A DNA stretch of 64,000 bases from Leucaena leucocephala (Eukaryota > Streptophyta > Magnoliopsida > Fabales > Fabaceae), in the NCBI GenBank assembly GCA_037074615.1, contig CM073520.1, forward strand, positions 35,707,527 through 35,771,526, written 5' to 3'. Shown in pieces: positions 1 through 10,479 of the stretch. The notes under the pieces are model-generated. The model was not told the DNA's origin, ran no database searches, and saw only the letters and a list, made by a program, of their open reading frames with translations. Positions within the stretch are counted from its first letter, which is position 1. Each line of letters begins with the position of its first letter. Both the position numbers and the translations under genes were made by a program.

Positions 1-497
1 AGGAGAGAGGGAGAATATATATGTCGAGTCTGTGTAAACGCAAGTTTTCCAGAGAAACTCACATTCTACATATCATTTATGAAAAGCTAGGATCTATTGG
101 GTAAAAATAGGATAGCAAGAGAGAAGGAGTAAAGAGGAAAACAAAAAGCTAGGGTCAAATTAACCCTGACAATGTTACCAACCTCAGAATGTTTATCAAC
201 TAACCCCACAAAAGAGAGAATACGGCTCCAAACAGAAGATACCTACCTTGTTCTACGCGTTTCCGTATTCTGATATGATCCAGTCGTGTTAGCTTCATAT
301 TCGCAGTGCTTTCTACTTTTATTCAACACTTAAGTTAATAACCAATGAATAAATAAATACTCGTTAAATTATATTTCACCCAGAAAAAAATAGTTAAATA
401 TTGCTGGTATAGCGGTATAGCGGCACAATATGAATTACACAAGTACGAGGAACAAGTTCCAACGTGTTACACAGTACCATAAAGGTCGAATTTCACA
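1..497. other. Gene-free 3' flank of the F-box gene
   Basis: No credible reading frame or RNA gene is visible on either strand. The stretch is AT-rich and probably includes the 3' untranslated region of the minus-strand F-box gene that ends at 498. A short duplicated run (ggtatagcggtatagcggc) lies near 406-424. Confidence 0.5.
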
Positions 498-1694
498 TTA
501 CACACAAGCTAAGGTTTCAATAAACTGATAAGCGTCACGCCATCCGAATTGTAAGGAATGGTTGGTTGGAGAGAGCATCAAGTCACGAATAGTGATAAAT
601 GTTTTATCTTTGAAGCGGTAAGAAATGAGCTTACCAGGTATATGAAGTAAAAGAGAAGGGTGCTCTTCATTCTCATCCGGGATAAGAGAGAGTACGATGA
701 AGTTATACGACGAAGAAGAACGCCCGATCATGTCTGGCAATGGTGGTTTAAGCTCCGCCAGATCCACTTGGTACTTAAGTGACCACTTAGAGTAGTCCCT
801 CTCAATCTGAGAGACTTGGATCTGAGCAGAAGGAGGCCCACAAATTTGTATGAGATTTAAATGGCCACAAGCTGCTGCCAGAAAATAGCTACCGCCTAAA
901 TGTGGCAAGTTAGGCATTCTTCTGAGGCACTCTTGAGAGATATCGAAATAGAGTGACGAGCCTTTTGGGCTAGTCCAGTGAATTGCGCCATTCCAATACA
1001 CTCCGTCCCCGAAAGCCATATCGTAGGGAGCAGTAAAGGGAGAACCAGATAACCTCCAATTTCCAGTTTCACTTTCAGACGAGTATATCATAATCTGATA
1101 AAAGTAACAGGACTCGACTGTGGCCCTCACGCAGACCACGGTGTAATAAGGCGATCTCGTCGGATCAAAAGCCAGATTAACCCCAAAGATGGCGATAGAT
1201 TGTTGGACAAGAGGATAAGATTGAGGAAGAATCGATAATTGTCTGGTAGTGGGGTTATAAACAGAATACCTTCGAGGAGTACCGAATTTCCCCAGAGACG
1301 AGCTCAATAAGAGGCCATTGCAGGATTGCAGAATCTTGGTGCCTTTAGGGTCGGGGGAGAAATGGAGGGAAGTGAGGGGAGAAACTGAGTAGTTGTAAGT
1401 GAGGGATAGAAATTGGAAGTCAGATTGGGAGACACCGGGAGTGCGGCGGAGGAATATGCCGGAGACCTTGGAAGAGGCGTGGTGCAGGGCGTGGCGGCGG
1501 CAAAAAGCGGGGTGAGAAATGAGGGAAAGCCAGCGCTTGGAGACGCACTTGAATCCAATCAGGGGTTTTGCAGGAACGCGGATGAGGATTTCAAGGAGCA
1601 AATCCTCGTTCTCTCCGATGACTTCGGCACTTAATACCCGATATCTGTCGGCGTCGGCGTTGCTCATTTGCATTAGCTTAGCTTTCGGATTCAT
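498..1694 (-). CDS. F-box protein with F-box-associated (FBA/kelch-like) C-terminal region
   Basis: Single-exon gene of about 398 codons. F-box proteins are the substrate-recognition subunits of SCF ubiquitin ligases: the F-box binds SKP1 and the C-terminal region picks the target. The F-box is visible at about residues 27-67, beginning NEDLLLEILIRVPAK and continuing through the typical FKCVSKRWLSLISHP stretch. After it come the plant FBA-type landmarks: SCNGLLL near residue 125, YNPTTRQ, and a later region on what the dish of the substrate domain would be. The open frame extends upstream to 1766 only through a TTG codon. The first ATG is at 1692-1694, and I take it as the start; two further in-frame ATGs follow within 11 codons. 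The substrate cannot be read from sequence. A hAT-like element begins 75 bp upstream of this ATG. Confidence 0.85.
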   Translation of the reverse strand: MNPKAKLMQMSNADADRYRVLSAEVIGENEDLLLEILIRVPAKPLIGFKCVSKRWLSLISHPAFCRRHALHHASSKVSGIFLRRTPGVSQSDFQFLSLTYNYSVSPLTSLHFSPDPKGTKILQSCNGLLLSSSLGKFGTPRRYSVYNPTTRQLSILPQSYPLVQQSIAIFGVNLAFDPTRSPYYTVVCVRATVESCYFYQIMIYSSESETGNWRLSGSPFTAPYDMAFGDGVYWNGAIHWTSPKGSSLYFDISQECLRRMPNLPHLGGSYFLAAACGHLNLIQICGPPSAQIQVSQIERDYSKWSLKYQVDLAELKPPLPDMIGRSSSSYNFIVLSLIPDENEEHPSLLLHIPGKLISYRFKDKTFITIRDLMLSPTNHSLQFGWRDAYQFIETLACV

Positions 1695-1761
1695 TTCGCA
1701 TTTCCCAGAATAGCACCGGCATGTGGCCCGAGGAGTCGCTAATATCGCCAAAAAATTATCC

Positions 1762-1769
1762 CCCAAAAA
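1762..1769. repeat. Left target-site duplication of hAT-like element
   Basis: The 8-bp sequence CCCAAAAA here is repeated exactly at 2453-2460, directly outside the inverted repeats of the element between them. Eight base pairs is the duplication length typical of hAT transposons. Confidence 0.8.
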
Positions 1770-2452
1770 TTGGGGTGAGCAATTAGCCTATAGTTGTATA
1801 GGTCTATCTGCAATTGGATACTATCTAAATCGGTTTAAATCTGGCTAAAATAGACATATAATAAGTAAGTTTAAACAATAAATTATATAGGTGAATTATA
1901 GGGTGATTATTAGATAGTCTATAATCTGCCTTTATTTTTTTTTATTAATTTCTTATATTATATTTATTTAAATTTATTTTTATTATATACTAATATATTT
2001 TTTAAAATTTATTTTGTAAAGTTATGGGTAATTATATCTATAACCATCACAAGTAAATATAATATAAATTATATATAATTATAATCTAATTGAATAATTA
2101 AGATTATAAATGATTATATTATATAAACATTATAGACTGTGTAGTTATAAATTTATAGCTATTATTATGATATTTTATTTTCTAATTTTAGAATGAACAA
2201 TTATATCATGTGTGTACTATTATTATTTTATTTTTATTATTATTAAAATTTTAAATAGGTTTAAATAAAAAAAATATTTTTATTTTTTATAAACGGACTG
2301 TCCATGCCTATTAGAACTCAAATGGGTTTAGTCCAATTTATTTAATATGAGCTGAGACATAAATATGAGTTAACTCATACTTATAAAAAAATAAATAAAT
2401 GAGATATAAGCTAACTATCAAACTAATCTAACTCGTCCGTTACTCACCCTTA
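1770..2452. mobile_element. Non-autonomous hAT-like DNA transposon
   Basis: A 683-bp AT-rich element with no coding capacity. The left end reads TTGGGGTGAGCAAT. The right end, reverse-complemented, reads TAAGGGTGAGTAAC, giving terminal inverted repeats that match at 11 of 14 positions. It is flanked by a perfect 8-bp duplication, CCCAAAAA. TIRs close to (T)AGGGGTGAGCAA with 8-bp duplications are usual for non-autonomous hAT elements in dicots. A transposase would have to come from elsewhere. It lies between the F-box start codon and that gene's ancestral upstream region. Confidence 0.8.
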
Positions 2453-2460
2453 CCCAAAAA
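2453..2460. repeat. Right target-site duplication of hAT-like element
   Basis: Exact copy of CCCAAAAA at 1762-1769. Confidence 0.8.
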
Positions 2461-2703
2461 CAATACGCCCCCTCTAATGAATATTTGGCGATGACAAAAA
2501 TACTGGTCACAACATATTATTATCTTTCACGTTAATTACTTAACATCGCGGCACAATTCGCCCTCACACTCCCAAACATTATCGATGACAATCACCACAC
2601 GCATCCACAATTAAAATTTAAATTCTGATCATCATGTAAATTCCTAATGAAGCATCAATTAAAATAAAATTAAATAAAAATTCAATCACAATTATAGCAG
2701 TTA
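2461..2703. other. Intergenic spacer
   Basis: AT-rich sequence with no supported gene or structured repeat. It is probably the F-box gene's original upstream region, displaced by the hAT-like insertion. Confidence 0.4.
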
Positions 2704-3178
2704 AGGTGTGTTTGGAAACACATAAAATTTAAATTTTAAATTTTTTTAAAATAAATAGTTATATTTATTTAAATATATTTTTAGACTAAATTATAGTTTA
2801 AAATAAATATTTTAGATGAACTAGTCAGAATAGCTTATAGAACAATAAAAGAGCTTATAAACTAATCAATTACTATATTACTCTTATTTTTTCTTACATC
2901 ATCTCTCATATTTTTTCTTACACTATCTCTCATCTTTCCTATTTTTCTTGCACACTCTCTCATCTATCTTTTTATATCTTATTTCTCCTTATTTAATACT
3001 TATATATTTTTTCGTAATTTAACAATAATAAAAGTATTTCTGAAAATAACTATCCAAATACTCATTTATTCAAAATCATTTTTTTCATAAACTCTTTTCC
3101 AAAAGTCCTTTTTTATAAGTTACCTAAAAACTATTCTTTTTTATAAGTATATTTCTAAAATCTTATATAAATACACAC
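2704..3178. mobile_element. MITE, 'GTTTGGAAA' family, copy A
   Basis: About 475 bp starting AGGTGTGTTTGGAAAC and ending ATACACAC. The sequence TTA(A) is present on both sides (2701-2704 and 3179-3182), which fits a 3-4 bp target duplication. It shares with the other copies here the internal order: AAATAGTTATATTTATTTAAA; a gaactag-cagaatagcttatagaacaataaaagag segment; a pyrimidine-rich tract (tctctcat); and atccaaatactcatttattcaaaa. It has no coding capacity. Confidence 0.7.
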
Positions 3179-3580
3179 TTAATGGATTCATAGAGGGATG
3201 AGATTAAATTATTCTATAATCTAATTTTTTTTATCTTTAGATTCTCTTATAAAAAATTAAATGAAAATTCAATCACATAAAATAAATAAACTTTAATTTA
3301 ATCATTAATGTTATGTTTTGTTAAATTAATTTTTAAACTTTATAAAAACATCGTACTGCCCCATGAATTTTAATTTTCTTAAAAGATTTATTTTAACATT
3401 TAAAAAAAAAAACAAAACAAAGAAACGGGGCGGGCCTGGAAGGGCTTAGGCATATAAGGACATGAATGCAGAAGCCCTATTATCCATTGTACCCGACCTA
3501 AAACAATATGGAAAACGGGCCCCGCAAGGACTGAGTACTGGCAGCTACAAAGTCCCGGACCAGCAATAGCATATCATCAG
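3179..3580 (+). promoter_or_regulatory. Upstream region of the SufC gene
   Basis: AT-rich to about 3410, then GC-richer. The 3420-3540 stretch contains several GGGCC/GGGCT motifs (gcgggcctgg, aagggcttagg, aacgggccccg) and a TATA-like catataagga at about 3450. GGGCC/T (site II-like) elements are common upstream of nuclear genes for organelle proteins. This is by motif only; the transcription start is unknown. Confidence 0.35.
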
Positions 3581-3617
3581 TTCATGGGGTGAACCTCATC
3601 GTCAACGAAGGAAAGAG
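3581..3617 (+). repeat. Partial duplicate of SufC exon 1 sequence in the 5' leader
   Basis: Positions 3581-3615 match 3940-3974, the last 35 bases of SufC exon 1, at 33 of 35 positions. One difference turns GGGGTCAAC into GGGGTGAAC. This creates an ATG GGG TGA mini-ORF (3584-3592) 62 bp upstream of the true ATG. Confidence 0.8.
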
Positions 3618-3653
3618 AAGCGAGGGCTGCAATTCGGCAGGTGTACCAATTTC

Positions 3654-6296
3654 ATGGCTCTCCCTCTTGCAGTCCGATGTCCAAGCTCGACACTTTCACC
3701 TCCACCCTCCTCACATCTTTCCTCCTTTAAACTTCCATTTTCGTCTCCTAAACGTTTCTTATTTTCGCTACCTGCCCTCCGCCCCCTCCGCGTCGACATC
3801 CGACGATCTTGCCCCTTCGTGACGGCCACCCTCTCCACCTCTGATGCTTTGTCCACCTCCGCTTCTAAAGGAGATAAGAAGCTGCTGCTTCAAGTCAATG
3901 ATTTGAGAGCTAAGATTGTCGATTCCGATGTAGAAATTCTTCATGGGGTCAACCTCATCGTCAACGAAGGAGAGGTTTATAATCCTTTTGTTTTCAGTCA
4001 TTCTTTTATTTCATTTGTAGCTCGCACAAGGAGTTGCCACTGGATTCTCCGTTTGTTTCTTAACCACTGATTCAGAGCCATTGTTGTCTTCGTTTTCCAT
4101 TTAACAATTTTTAATTTTGTCCTTTTACGTAGTAAGTAGATAAACGTTCGTTCCTCTCAACATACGTTATTCAAGTGGAGCTTTGCGGTTATCTTATATC
4201 TATTTTTACTTTTGGTTTTGTATTAGTAGGTTCATGCGATCATGGGAAAGAACGGTTCTGGAAAGAGCACTTTTGCAAAGGTCAATGCTTTCTATCTTAA
4301 CCCATAGCTTTAAATCTAAGTCTTAAATGTCTAGTTCGATAGCTTTTTAGAGGAAAGAAACCGGAGGGTGTATTGTCATGTTTTGCACTTTGACCGGCAA
4401 TGTTGAGAAAGTAATATAGTACAGGTTTGGTTATATTATTGGTGGTGATGCTTACATATGATGTCTGAAACATTCTGTAATTTTGCATGAACAAGCAGTC
4501 TTTTGTAAGTCATTTCGGTCAAGTGAAAAGTAAGACTTGGTAATCTGTTTTTTCCTACGGAATACCAATGAAATTTCAACCTGTTGATGTGACGGGGATT
4601 GGCCACCCGTTTTATAAGCGGAAATTTTTTTGTTTGGTAGGTTCTTGTTGGCCATCCAGATTATGAAGTCACTGGAGGCAGTGTTATGTTCAAAGGGGAA
4701 AATCTCCTTGACATGGAACCTGAGGAAAGGGCACTTGCTGGCCTTTTTATGAGCTTCCAGGCCCCTGTTGAGATCCCTGGTGTTTCTAATTATGATTTTC
4801 TGGTTATGGCTTATAACGCTCGACAAAGAAAACTTGGCCAGCCTGAGCTTGGTCCACTTGAGGTATATGATGAACTGATTATCAGTACCACTTTCATTGT
4901 ATGCTACACCTGAATTCTTATCCCTGTGGCCATCATATGGAATTGCCTGATTGCTTTGTACTTTGACTTGGATTGCTTCTCATAATAAATTGACATGCAG
5001 GGTTAAGGGTTCATGCTTCGTACCCCTAGTAGGTTTGAATACTTCAACTTCTCTTTATCAATGTATGCATCCATGCATAGCTATTTGGAAAGTACATTCG
5101 TAGGTCATGACAACTAACAAGCTATGCGTGCGTGCACATCTTTGTCAAGAAAACTATGCTACATAAACCAGGAATTTTATTGAGACTTATTTTGTGGTCT
5201 TAGACTTACTGTTCATTATAGTATTGTATATGAAGACTAGCTTTCCAACCATAGAGTTATATAATTGTGTTCTCCATCTTCTAACTTTCCTGTGAATTAT
5301 TATTGGATATGCTGATTATTAGCTGTTTCAGTGTTTTATTTGCTGATTTCCATAGTACTAAATAATGTCATTTTTTAGATGATTAAGCCAATTGGTTTTT
5401 GTTAATTATTCAATTCATGAGTTGTACTTATTTATGTGACCAGTTTCTTGTCTGTTTCTTATCTTCATCTGTGCTTTTCATATATTGCCAATTGCTGTAT
5501 TGATTGTTGTCCCCTATTAATTGAGTTGAATAATTGGGGTCCTATTGACCTTTTTAACATTTTTGTCTTGTAGTTCTTGCCTTACCTAATGGAGAAGGTC
5601 AATGTTGTAAACATGAAGGAAGACTTTTTAGATAGAAATGTAAATGAAGGATTTAGTGGTGGTGAACGAAAGCGCAATGAAATTTTGCAGCTTGCGGTAT
5701 CCTTTTCTTTTCTTGTAGAGATTTTCTATTAATGTTCTAACTTTCCGATTTTCACTGGTTATTTACAGATACTATCCTGTGATGTAGGTTTTGGGGGCAG
5801 ACTTGGCTATTTTGGATGAAATAGATTCTGGATTGGATGTTGATGCACTGAGAGATGTAGCAAACGCAGTGAATCAGATTCTGACCTCAAAAAATTCTCT
5901 GTTGATGATAACTCATTACCGACGAATTTTGGATCTCCTAAATCCTACATATGTTCACATCATGGTAAGTTCTTGATCTTGAATGTTATGTTGAGAGCTT
6001 TGGACTTGAAGGGAATGGCATGAGATGAAATAAGAGCATGTTGCTTGTCTCCTTTCATGGGATTTGCTTGTATATGGTACTCCCGAGATTACTGGGCAAA
6101 AGAACCTTAGATAAGATTTCTGTATATTATTCTGACCGCACTACGCTTATGGCACACAAAAACTTGCATAAGAACCCTTCTTTTTCTTTTTCTTTTTTCT
6201 TTTTAATTTCAGGACAGGGGAAAGATTGCAAGGACCGGTGACTTATCCATGGTTGATGTTATTGAGGCGGAGGGATATGAAACAGTATCCGCCTAA
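3654..6296 (+). CDS. ABCI6: SufC-type ABC ATPase, chloroplastic (ABCI6/NAP7)
   Basis: ATPase of the plastid SUF iron-sulphur cluster assembly complex (SufBCD). Six exons: 3654-3974, 4230-4280, 4641-4862, 5574-5696, 5788-5964, 6213-6296. All introns are GT-AG, and the join gives 325 residues, close to the size of the Arabidopsis protein. Residues 1-70 are Ser/Pro/Arg-rich and look like a chloroplast transit peptide. Walker A is GKNGSGKST (about 113-121, exon 2). The ABC signature is SGGERKR (226-232). Walker B with its catalytic Glu is LAILDEIDSG (245-254), and the switch His is in MITHY (282). The frame ends HIM-DRGKIARTG and then stops. All motifs are intact, so it is probably functional. 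An imperfect copy of the end of exon 1 sits in the leader. Confidence 0.95.
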
Positions 6297-7469
6297 TTTC
6301 ATACAACTAGTTTTGGTAACCTCTCTCTCTCTCAGGCATAATGTTACGTGTCTTGTTTTAATTTAAATCCACTTCATATTGTAAATATTTACATGACCTG
6401 TTTCTTTGATTTATCTTTTCTAACTATGCACGGTTTATAACTTTATAGTGTTTACTCATTTGAGGGGTGATTTGTCCTATGTTTTCACTTTGATTTGAAA
6501 TCTTGATATGTTATGATTCCATATCATGTGCCTGCTCCAAAACTAGAAAACAGAGGATTGCAATGGGCTGATTACGCTGTACATATCACTTTTGTCCAAC
6601 TTACGCCTTGCATAATATAAACCCATTAGGCTATACATATCATAAATCCCTATTATAGTTATACCAATTATCCCTACTATCGTTATCTCACTCCTTGTCA
6701 CCATTGTCATTCAAGATATTTGTAATAACTTGTGCTTGATCTGTTATGCCAATAATGTCTTGCATTTGTTACAGACCCTAGCCATGCAAATAAAGTGTCT
6801 TTTACCGTCAATGAAAATCATGGTTGGTGGAGACATTTAGCAACCAACTGGTATATTATATATACTTAACAAATTTGATATATGAATAAATTTGAAGCTG
6901 CATACAGACGTATTTCTTAGGAATTAGGTAGACGATAAGAATGCCTTTGAAGTTTGAATCTCATTTCATCAACATAAATCTCAATACCACACCTGCAGAT
7001 AGTCAGCTGAAGTGTACATCAATGCCGAGGTTTAAGCTCAGCTGCACTAACGTGGAGTTCGTTTTTGTTCAGTGTTAAATTTATCATCATCCAAGTTTTA
7101 TGCGCATTATCGAGTTGAGTAGCTTCTTATCAAGCGTTTCTGAGCCTCTTTTAGGGTGAATTTTTCTGGGCCATATATATTTGAGGGGAAAATTACCCTT
7201 TGTTGTTGAGACAGGATGTGGTATGGATGTTTTTAACCATCGAGATATTTGTGTGTATATCAATCTTTTTGGAACTAGGCTAGGTATTCAATCGGGTGAG
7301 ATACTGAATCAAGGTTCCATAGTCTGATCTTAATTATAGATTAATAAATTGTGATTTTGTGTATGAAAATATTATACAAAAATATGAAAATTTAAAATTA
7401 ATACATTTTATGATTTAATCTTGAAATTTAATAAAGTATAATAATTTTGTTATGTACGTATTTAAAAGA
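6297..7469. other. Intergenic region downstream of SufC
   Basis: No supported reading frame on either strand. It begins with the presumed 3' untranslated region of the SufC gene (a ctctctctct run at about 6321-6333). The rest is low-complexity, AT-rich spacer. Confidence 0.45.
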
Positions 7470-7972
7470 TGATATAGGGCTTTTTGGGATAAGAGTTTGA
7501 AAATGTGTTTATTAAAAAACAGACCATTTGGATAGTTTTTAAAAAAGAAATTGGAGAAGAGTTTATAAAAAGTGATTTTAAATAAATTAGTGTTTTGAAA
7601 GTTATTTTTAAAAGTATTTTTATGTTAAGTTATTAAAAAGTGTATGATTTAATTAAAAGTAAGAGAGTAGAGAGTAAATAAAATAAAAAAGAAATAAGAG
7701 ATAAGAGAGAGAATAAATGGTAAAAAAAATGTAAGATATATGAGAGAGGAAAGATAAGGTAGGGGATAGGTGAAAAGAGAGAAGAGAAATGGTGTAAAAG
7801 AAATATGAGTAAAATAATAATTGAATAGTTTATAAGTATTTTTATTATTTTAAAAGTTATTTTTAATAGTTTATATAAAATTTTAATTTTAAATTAAGGT
7901 TTGGTCTAAAAATTTATTTAAATAAATATGATTGTTTATTTTATTTTTTTAAATTAAATAATCACATAGTAT
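7470..7972. mobile_element. MITE, 'GTTTGGAAA' family, copy B (reverse)
   Basis: Reverse-orientation family member: accatttggatagtttttaaaa near 7525, a gagagag-rich purine tract at about 7680-7790, then gtttggtctaaaaatttatttaaataaatatgattgtttatt. It abuts copy C, which runs the other way, so the two are arranged back to back. Ends are eroded and its own target duplication was not resolved. Confidence 0.6.
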
Positions 7973-8472
7973 GGGCCTATTTGGAAACCATTTTAAACAT
8001 GGTTTTCAATAGTTTTTGGGCCCAAATTTTGGTTTGAGGAGATTTTAAAATAAACAGTCATATTTGTTCAAACGGATTTTTAGATTAAACTATGGTTTAA
8101 AATTAAAGTTTCAGATAAGATGGTCAGAGTAGTTAATAGAATAGTAAAAGAGTTTATGAACTAACTAATTATTATATTATCTATATTTTTTCTTACACCA
8201 TCTCTCATACTTTTTTTATACCCTCTTTCCTATTTTTTCTCTATTTTCTTTCTTACACTTTCTCCTCTCATCTTTTATCTCTTCTCATTTAATATACATA
8301 TCCTTTTTGGTCATTTATTAATTATAAAATTATTTTTATAAATAACTATCCAAACATTCATTTATTTAAAATTATTTTTTTTTTATAAGTTCTTCTAGAA
8401 ATTTTTTTTTATAAGTTATCTATAAGCTTATTTTTTATATAAGCTGAATAAAAAAAAATTCCTAACACACAC
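7973..8472. mobile_element. MITE, 'GTTTGGAAA' family, copy C (forward)
   Basis: 500 bp, starting GGGCCTATTTGGAAACC and ending CCTAACACACAC. The flanks are TAT on the left and TAG on the right, a diverged 3-bp duplication at best. The internal order matches the other copies: tttttgggcccaaa; gtttaaaattaaagtttcagataa; aatagtaaaagagtttatgaactaactaatta; a pyrimidine tract; atccaaacattcatttatttaaaa. Confidence 0.7.
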
Positions 8473-9230
8473 TAGAGTAATGATGAGAAAGGCGCATTGG
8501 GGGAAGGGGGAAATGTTATAACTAGATTTACATTGCCACATTTTCCCTTATCATATCAATCTAGACAAAAAACTATTGTTTAGTTTAGCTAATAAAAGAA
8601 AAAAATATATAATTATTTATAGTATATTTAATTTTAAAAAAAATATTATTTTATTATAATTTTAGTTGTAGTGTTTAAGAAGTTATTTTAATTTTTGGTA
8701 TTTAAATTTACATCTATTGATATTATTTAAGAGAAAGATTTTATTCTATTTTTAAATTATGGATGAGTTTAATTTTTTTAAAAAAAAATTATACCAAAAA
8801 AATAATTAATTATTAAATCATTTTTAACTAAAATATCTCTCTTTAATATAAATATTCTTGAACAATTATTTAAGTCATATAAAAATAATTTTAATGCATA
8901 CTATCATATCATATTATAAAATTGATTGGTTTTATAATTTTAAATTGATTAATAATATTTGTTGAGATTATTTTTATGTATATATTACGATAGTTAATCA
9001 TTTAAATTTCTTTAAATTGGATTCAGTGTGGATAATTAAATTATGACGATTAATAAATAATTTTAAAATTTTTAACATAAAATACAGTTTTAAAAAGCCA
9101 TTTTATAACTTTTGATAAATTATCCTCTTGCCTCTGTAATTTAGCATAAATGGAGGTATTTTTTTTATAAAAAAAAACGTTGCTCGTCAAACGGACCCAA
9201 ATAGTAGCAGGAAAGTTGCCAAGGAGGGTT
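8473..9230. other. AT-rich intergenic region upstream of TOM7
   Basis: Very AT-rich low-complexity sequence without a supported gene or clear repeat boundaries. Confidence 0.4.
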
Positions 9231-9235
9231 CCGCT

Positions 9236-9262
9236 CTGTATAAATATAATTAGGGTTCGGGA
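9236..9262 (+). promoter_or_regulatory. TOM7 core promoter: TATA box and telo-box-like motif
   Basis: TGTATAAATATAATT at 9238-9252 is a good TATA box. It is followed by TTAGGGTTC (9251-9259), close to the plant telo-box common upstream of genes for organelle biogenesis and translation. The spacing puts a start site about 30 bp downstream and a short leader before the ATG at 9314. Inferred from motifs only. Confidence 0.5.
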
Positions 9263-9313
9263 TTTTGGGGTTTAGGCCGAATTGCGCTGGGAGCGAAAAG
9301 CAGAGGGCAAGCA

Positions 9314-9532
9314 ATGGCGTCAAGGGTTTCTCTGAAAGCGAAAGGCAAGAATTCCAAGAGCTCCAAGGTATCGGAGGAGCGATCGGCGTCTCAGTTCTTG
9401 AAGGAGTGGAGCACTTGGACTATGAAGAAAGCCAAGGTCATCACTCATTATGGCTTCATCCCCTTGGTGATCATCATCGGTATGAACTCAGAACCGAAGC
9501 CCCATCTTTCACAGCTTCTTAGCCCCGTCTGA
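9314..9532 (+). CDS. TOM7: Mitochondrial import receptor subunit TOM7
   Basis: Small subunit of the mitochondrial outer-membrane translocase (TOM complex), which modulates assembly and stability of the import channel. The 72-residue intronless frame has a Lys/Ser-rich cytosolic N-terminus (1-25) and the conserved FLKEWSTWTMKKAKVITHYG stretch (29-48). A single membrane segment runs from about 42 to 57, and the near-invariant C-terminus is GMNSEPKPHLSQLLSPV. Length and sequence match plant TOM7-1 throughout. The ATG lies in a good context (gcaATGG), 70 bp downstream of a TATA box. An overlapping longer frame starting at 9265 is a shadow. Confidence 0.95.
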   Translation: MASRVSLKAKGKNSKSSKVSEERSASQFLKEWSTWTMKKAKVITHYGFIPLVIIIGMNSEPKPHLSQLLSPV

Positions 9533-10479
9533 TCAGAATTTTTTCGGCTTGACTCTGGGCGTTGGCCCCCTTTTTTCGTCTCCTGGTCGAATCTTTTTCG
9601 AAACTTCTTTCATATACTTTTCTTTCTGGAATATGTATGTTTTTGGATATTTTAAGTAGGACGTGTGATATGATGATGTATGAGAATAATGGATATATTT
9701 ATATATATAGTATTGTCTCCATGCTTAGTTTATTGACGCGATTCATATCACTTTTATGTTTCCCATTGTTGTTTATCTGGACCGATGATGTGGTATTGGT
9801 TTGATCAAAGTGGAAGAGTGGTACGTTTTGGGATTACTTCCGATATTCCAGTTTGTTAGCCATCTCCCTAAATTTGCTTTCATATTCTGTGTGGTGCTGA
9901 GGAAAGTTTAGAGTTTCTGGGGTCCACCATTCTTTTCAATAATGCATAGGTTGAGATTACTCTTGGAATACCCAATTTCTGACGACTTTGTGATGGTCAA
10001 TTCGAAATTGTGATGGATAATGGTTTTACTTGGTTTTTAAAATAGTAATCTTTAATTAACTGTCTGCTGGTTTTTACTTGTGAAGCTTAGGAAAACCGTG
10101 GTAGTTTCATTATTCTGTTTGTCATTTTCTATATTTTGATGTAAACGATCCCAACTAAGAACAATAATTTAAACAAACGCATTATAGTATTCAACTGTAT
10201 GCATGATAAATGATAACTACAATAGTTGAATCAGCTTCTTGTGGCTCAGAGATAGATTGATTCATTGGATTGGTATGGAAGGCTATCTCATATAAAGCTG
10301 GATGCAGACTTGACTTAAAGTGGAGTCGAGAAGTTGAATGAATGATGAGAGGTGTCGAGTCTTTTTTGAATTTTTCAACATCCTAAAATAGGGTCTACAC
10401 CCTTCCCCTCCAAAGTCTAATTGTAGAGAGGGAAGATTTGTTAAATTTTCTTTCCCATTCCTTTCATTTTTCTCAACTC
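9533..10479. other. 3' flank of TOM7 and intergenic sequence
   Basis: No supported gene. The first few hundred bases probably include the TOM7 3' untranslated region. The rest is unremarkable unique-looking spacer. Confidence 0.4.

Noticed and set aside
1695..1766. Upstream extension of the F-box frame to 1766
   Set aside because: It opens with TTG, not ATG. The first ATG is at 1692-1694, and upstream residues show no conserved feature.
3589..3856. Alternative frames overlapping SufC exon 1 on both strands
   Set aside because: They are out of frame with the spliced SufC product. The frame from 3589 opens with GTG within the duplicated leader segment.
9265..9522. Longer overlapping frame across TOM7
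   Set aside because: Different frame with no family likeness, whereas the TOM7 frame matches end to end.
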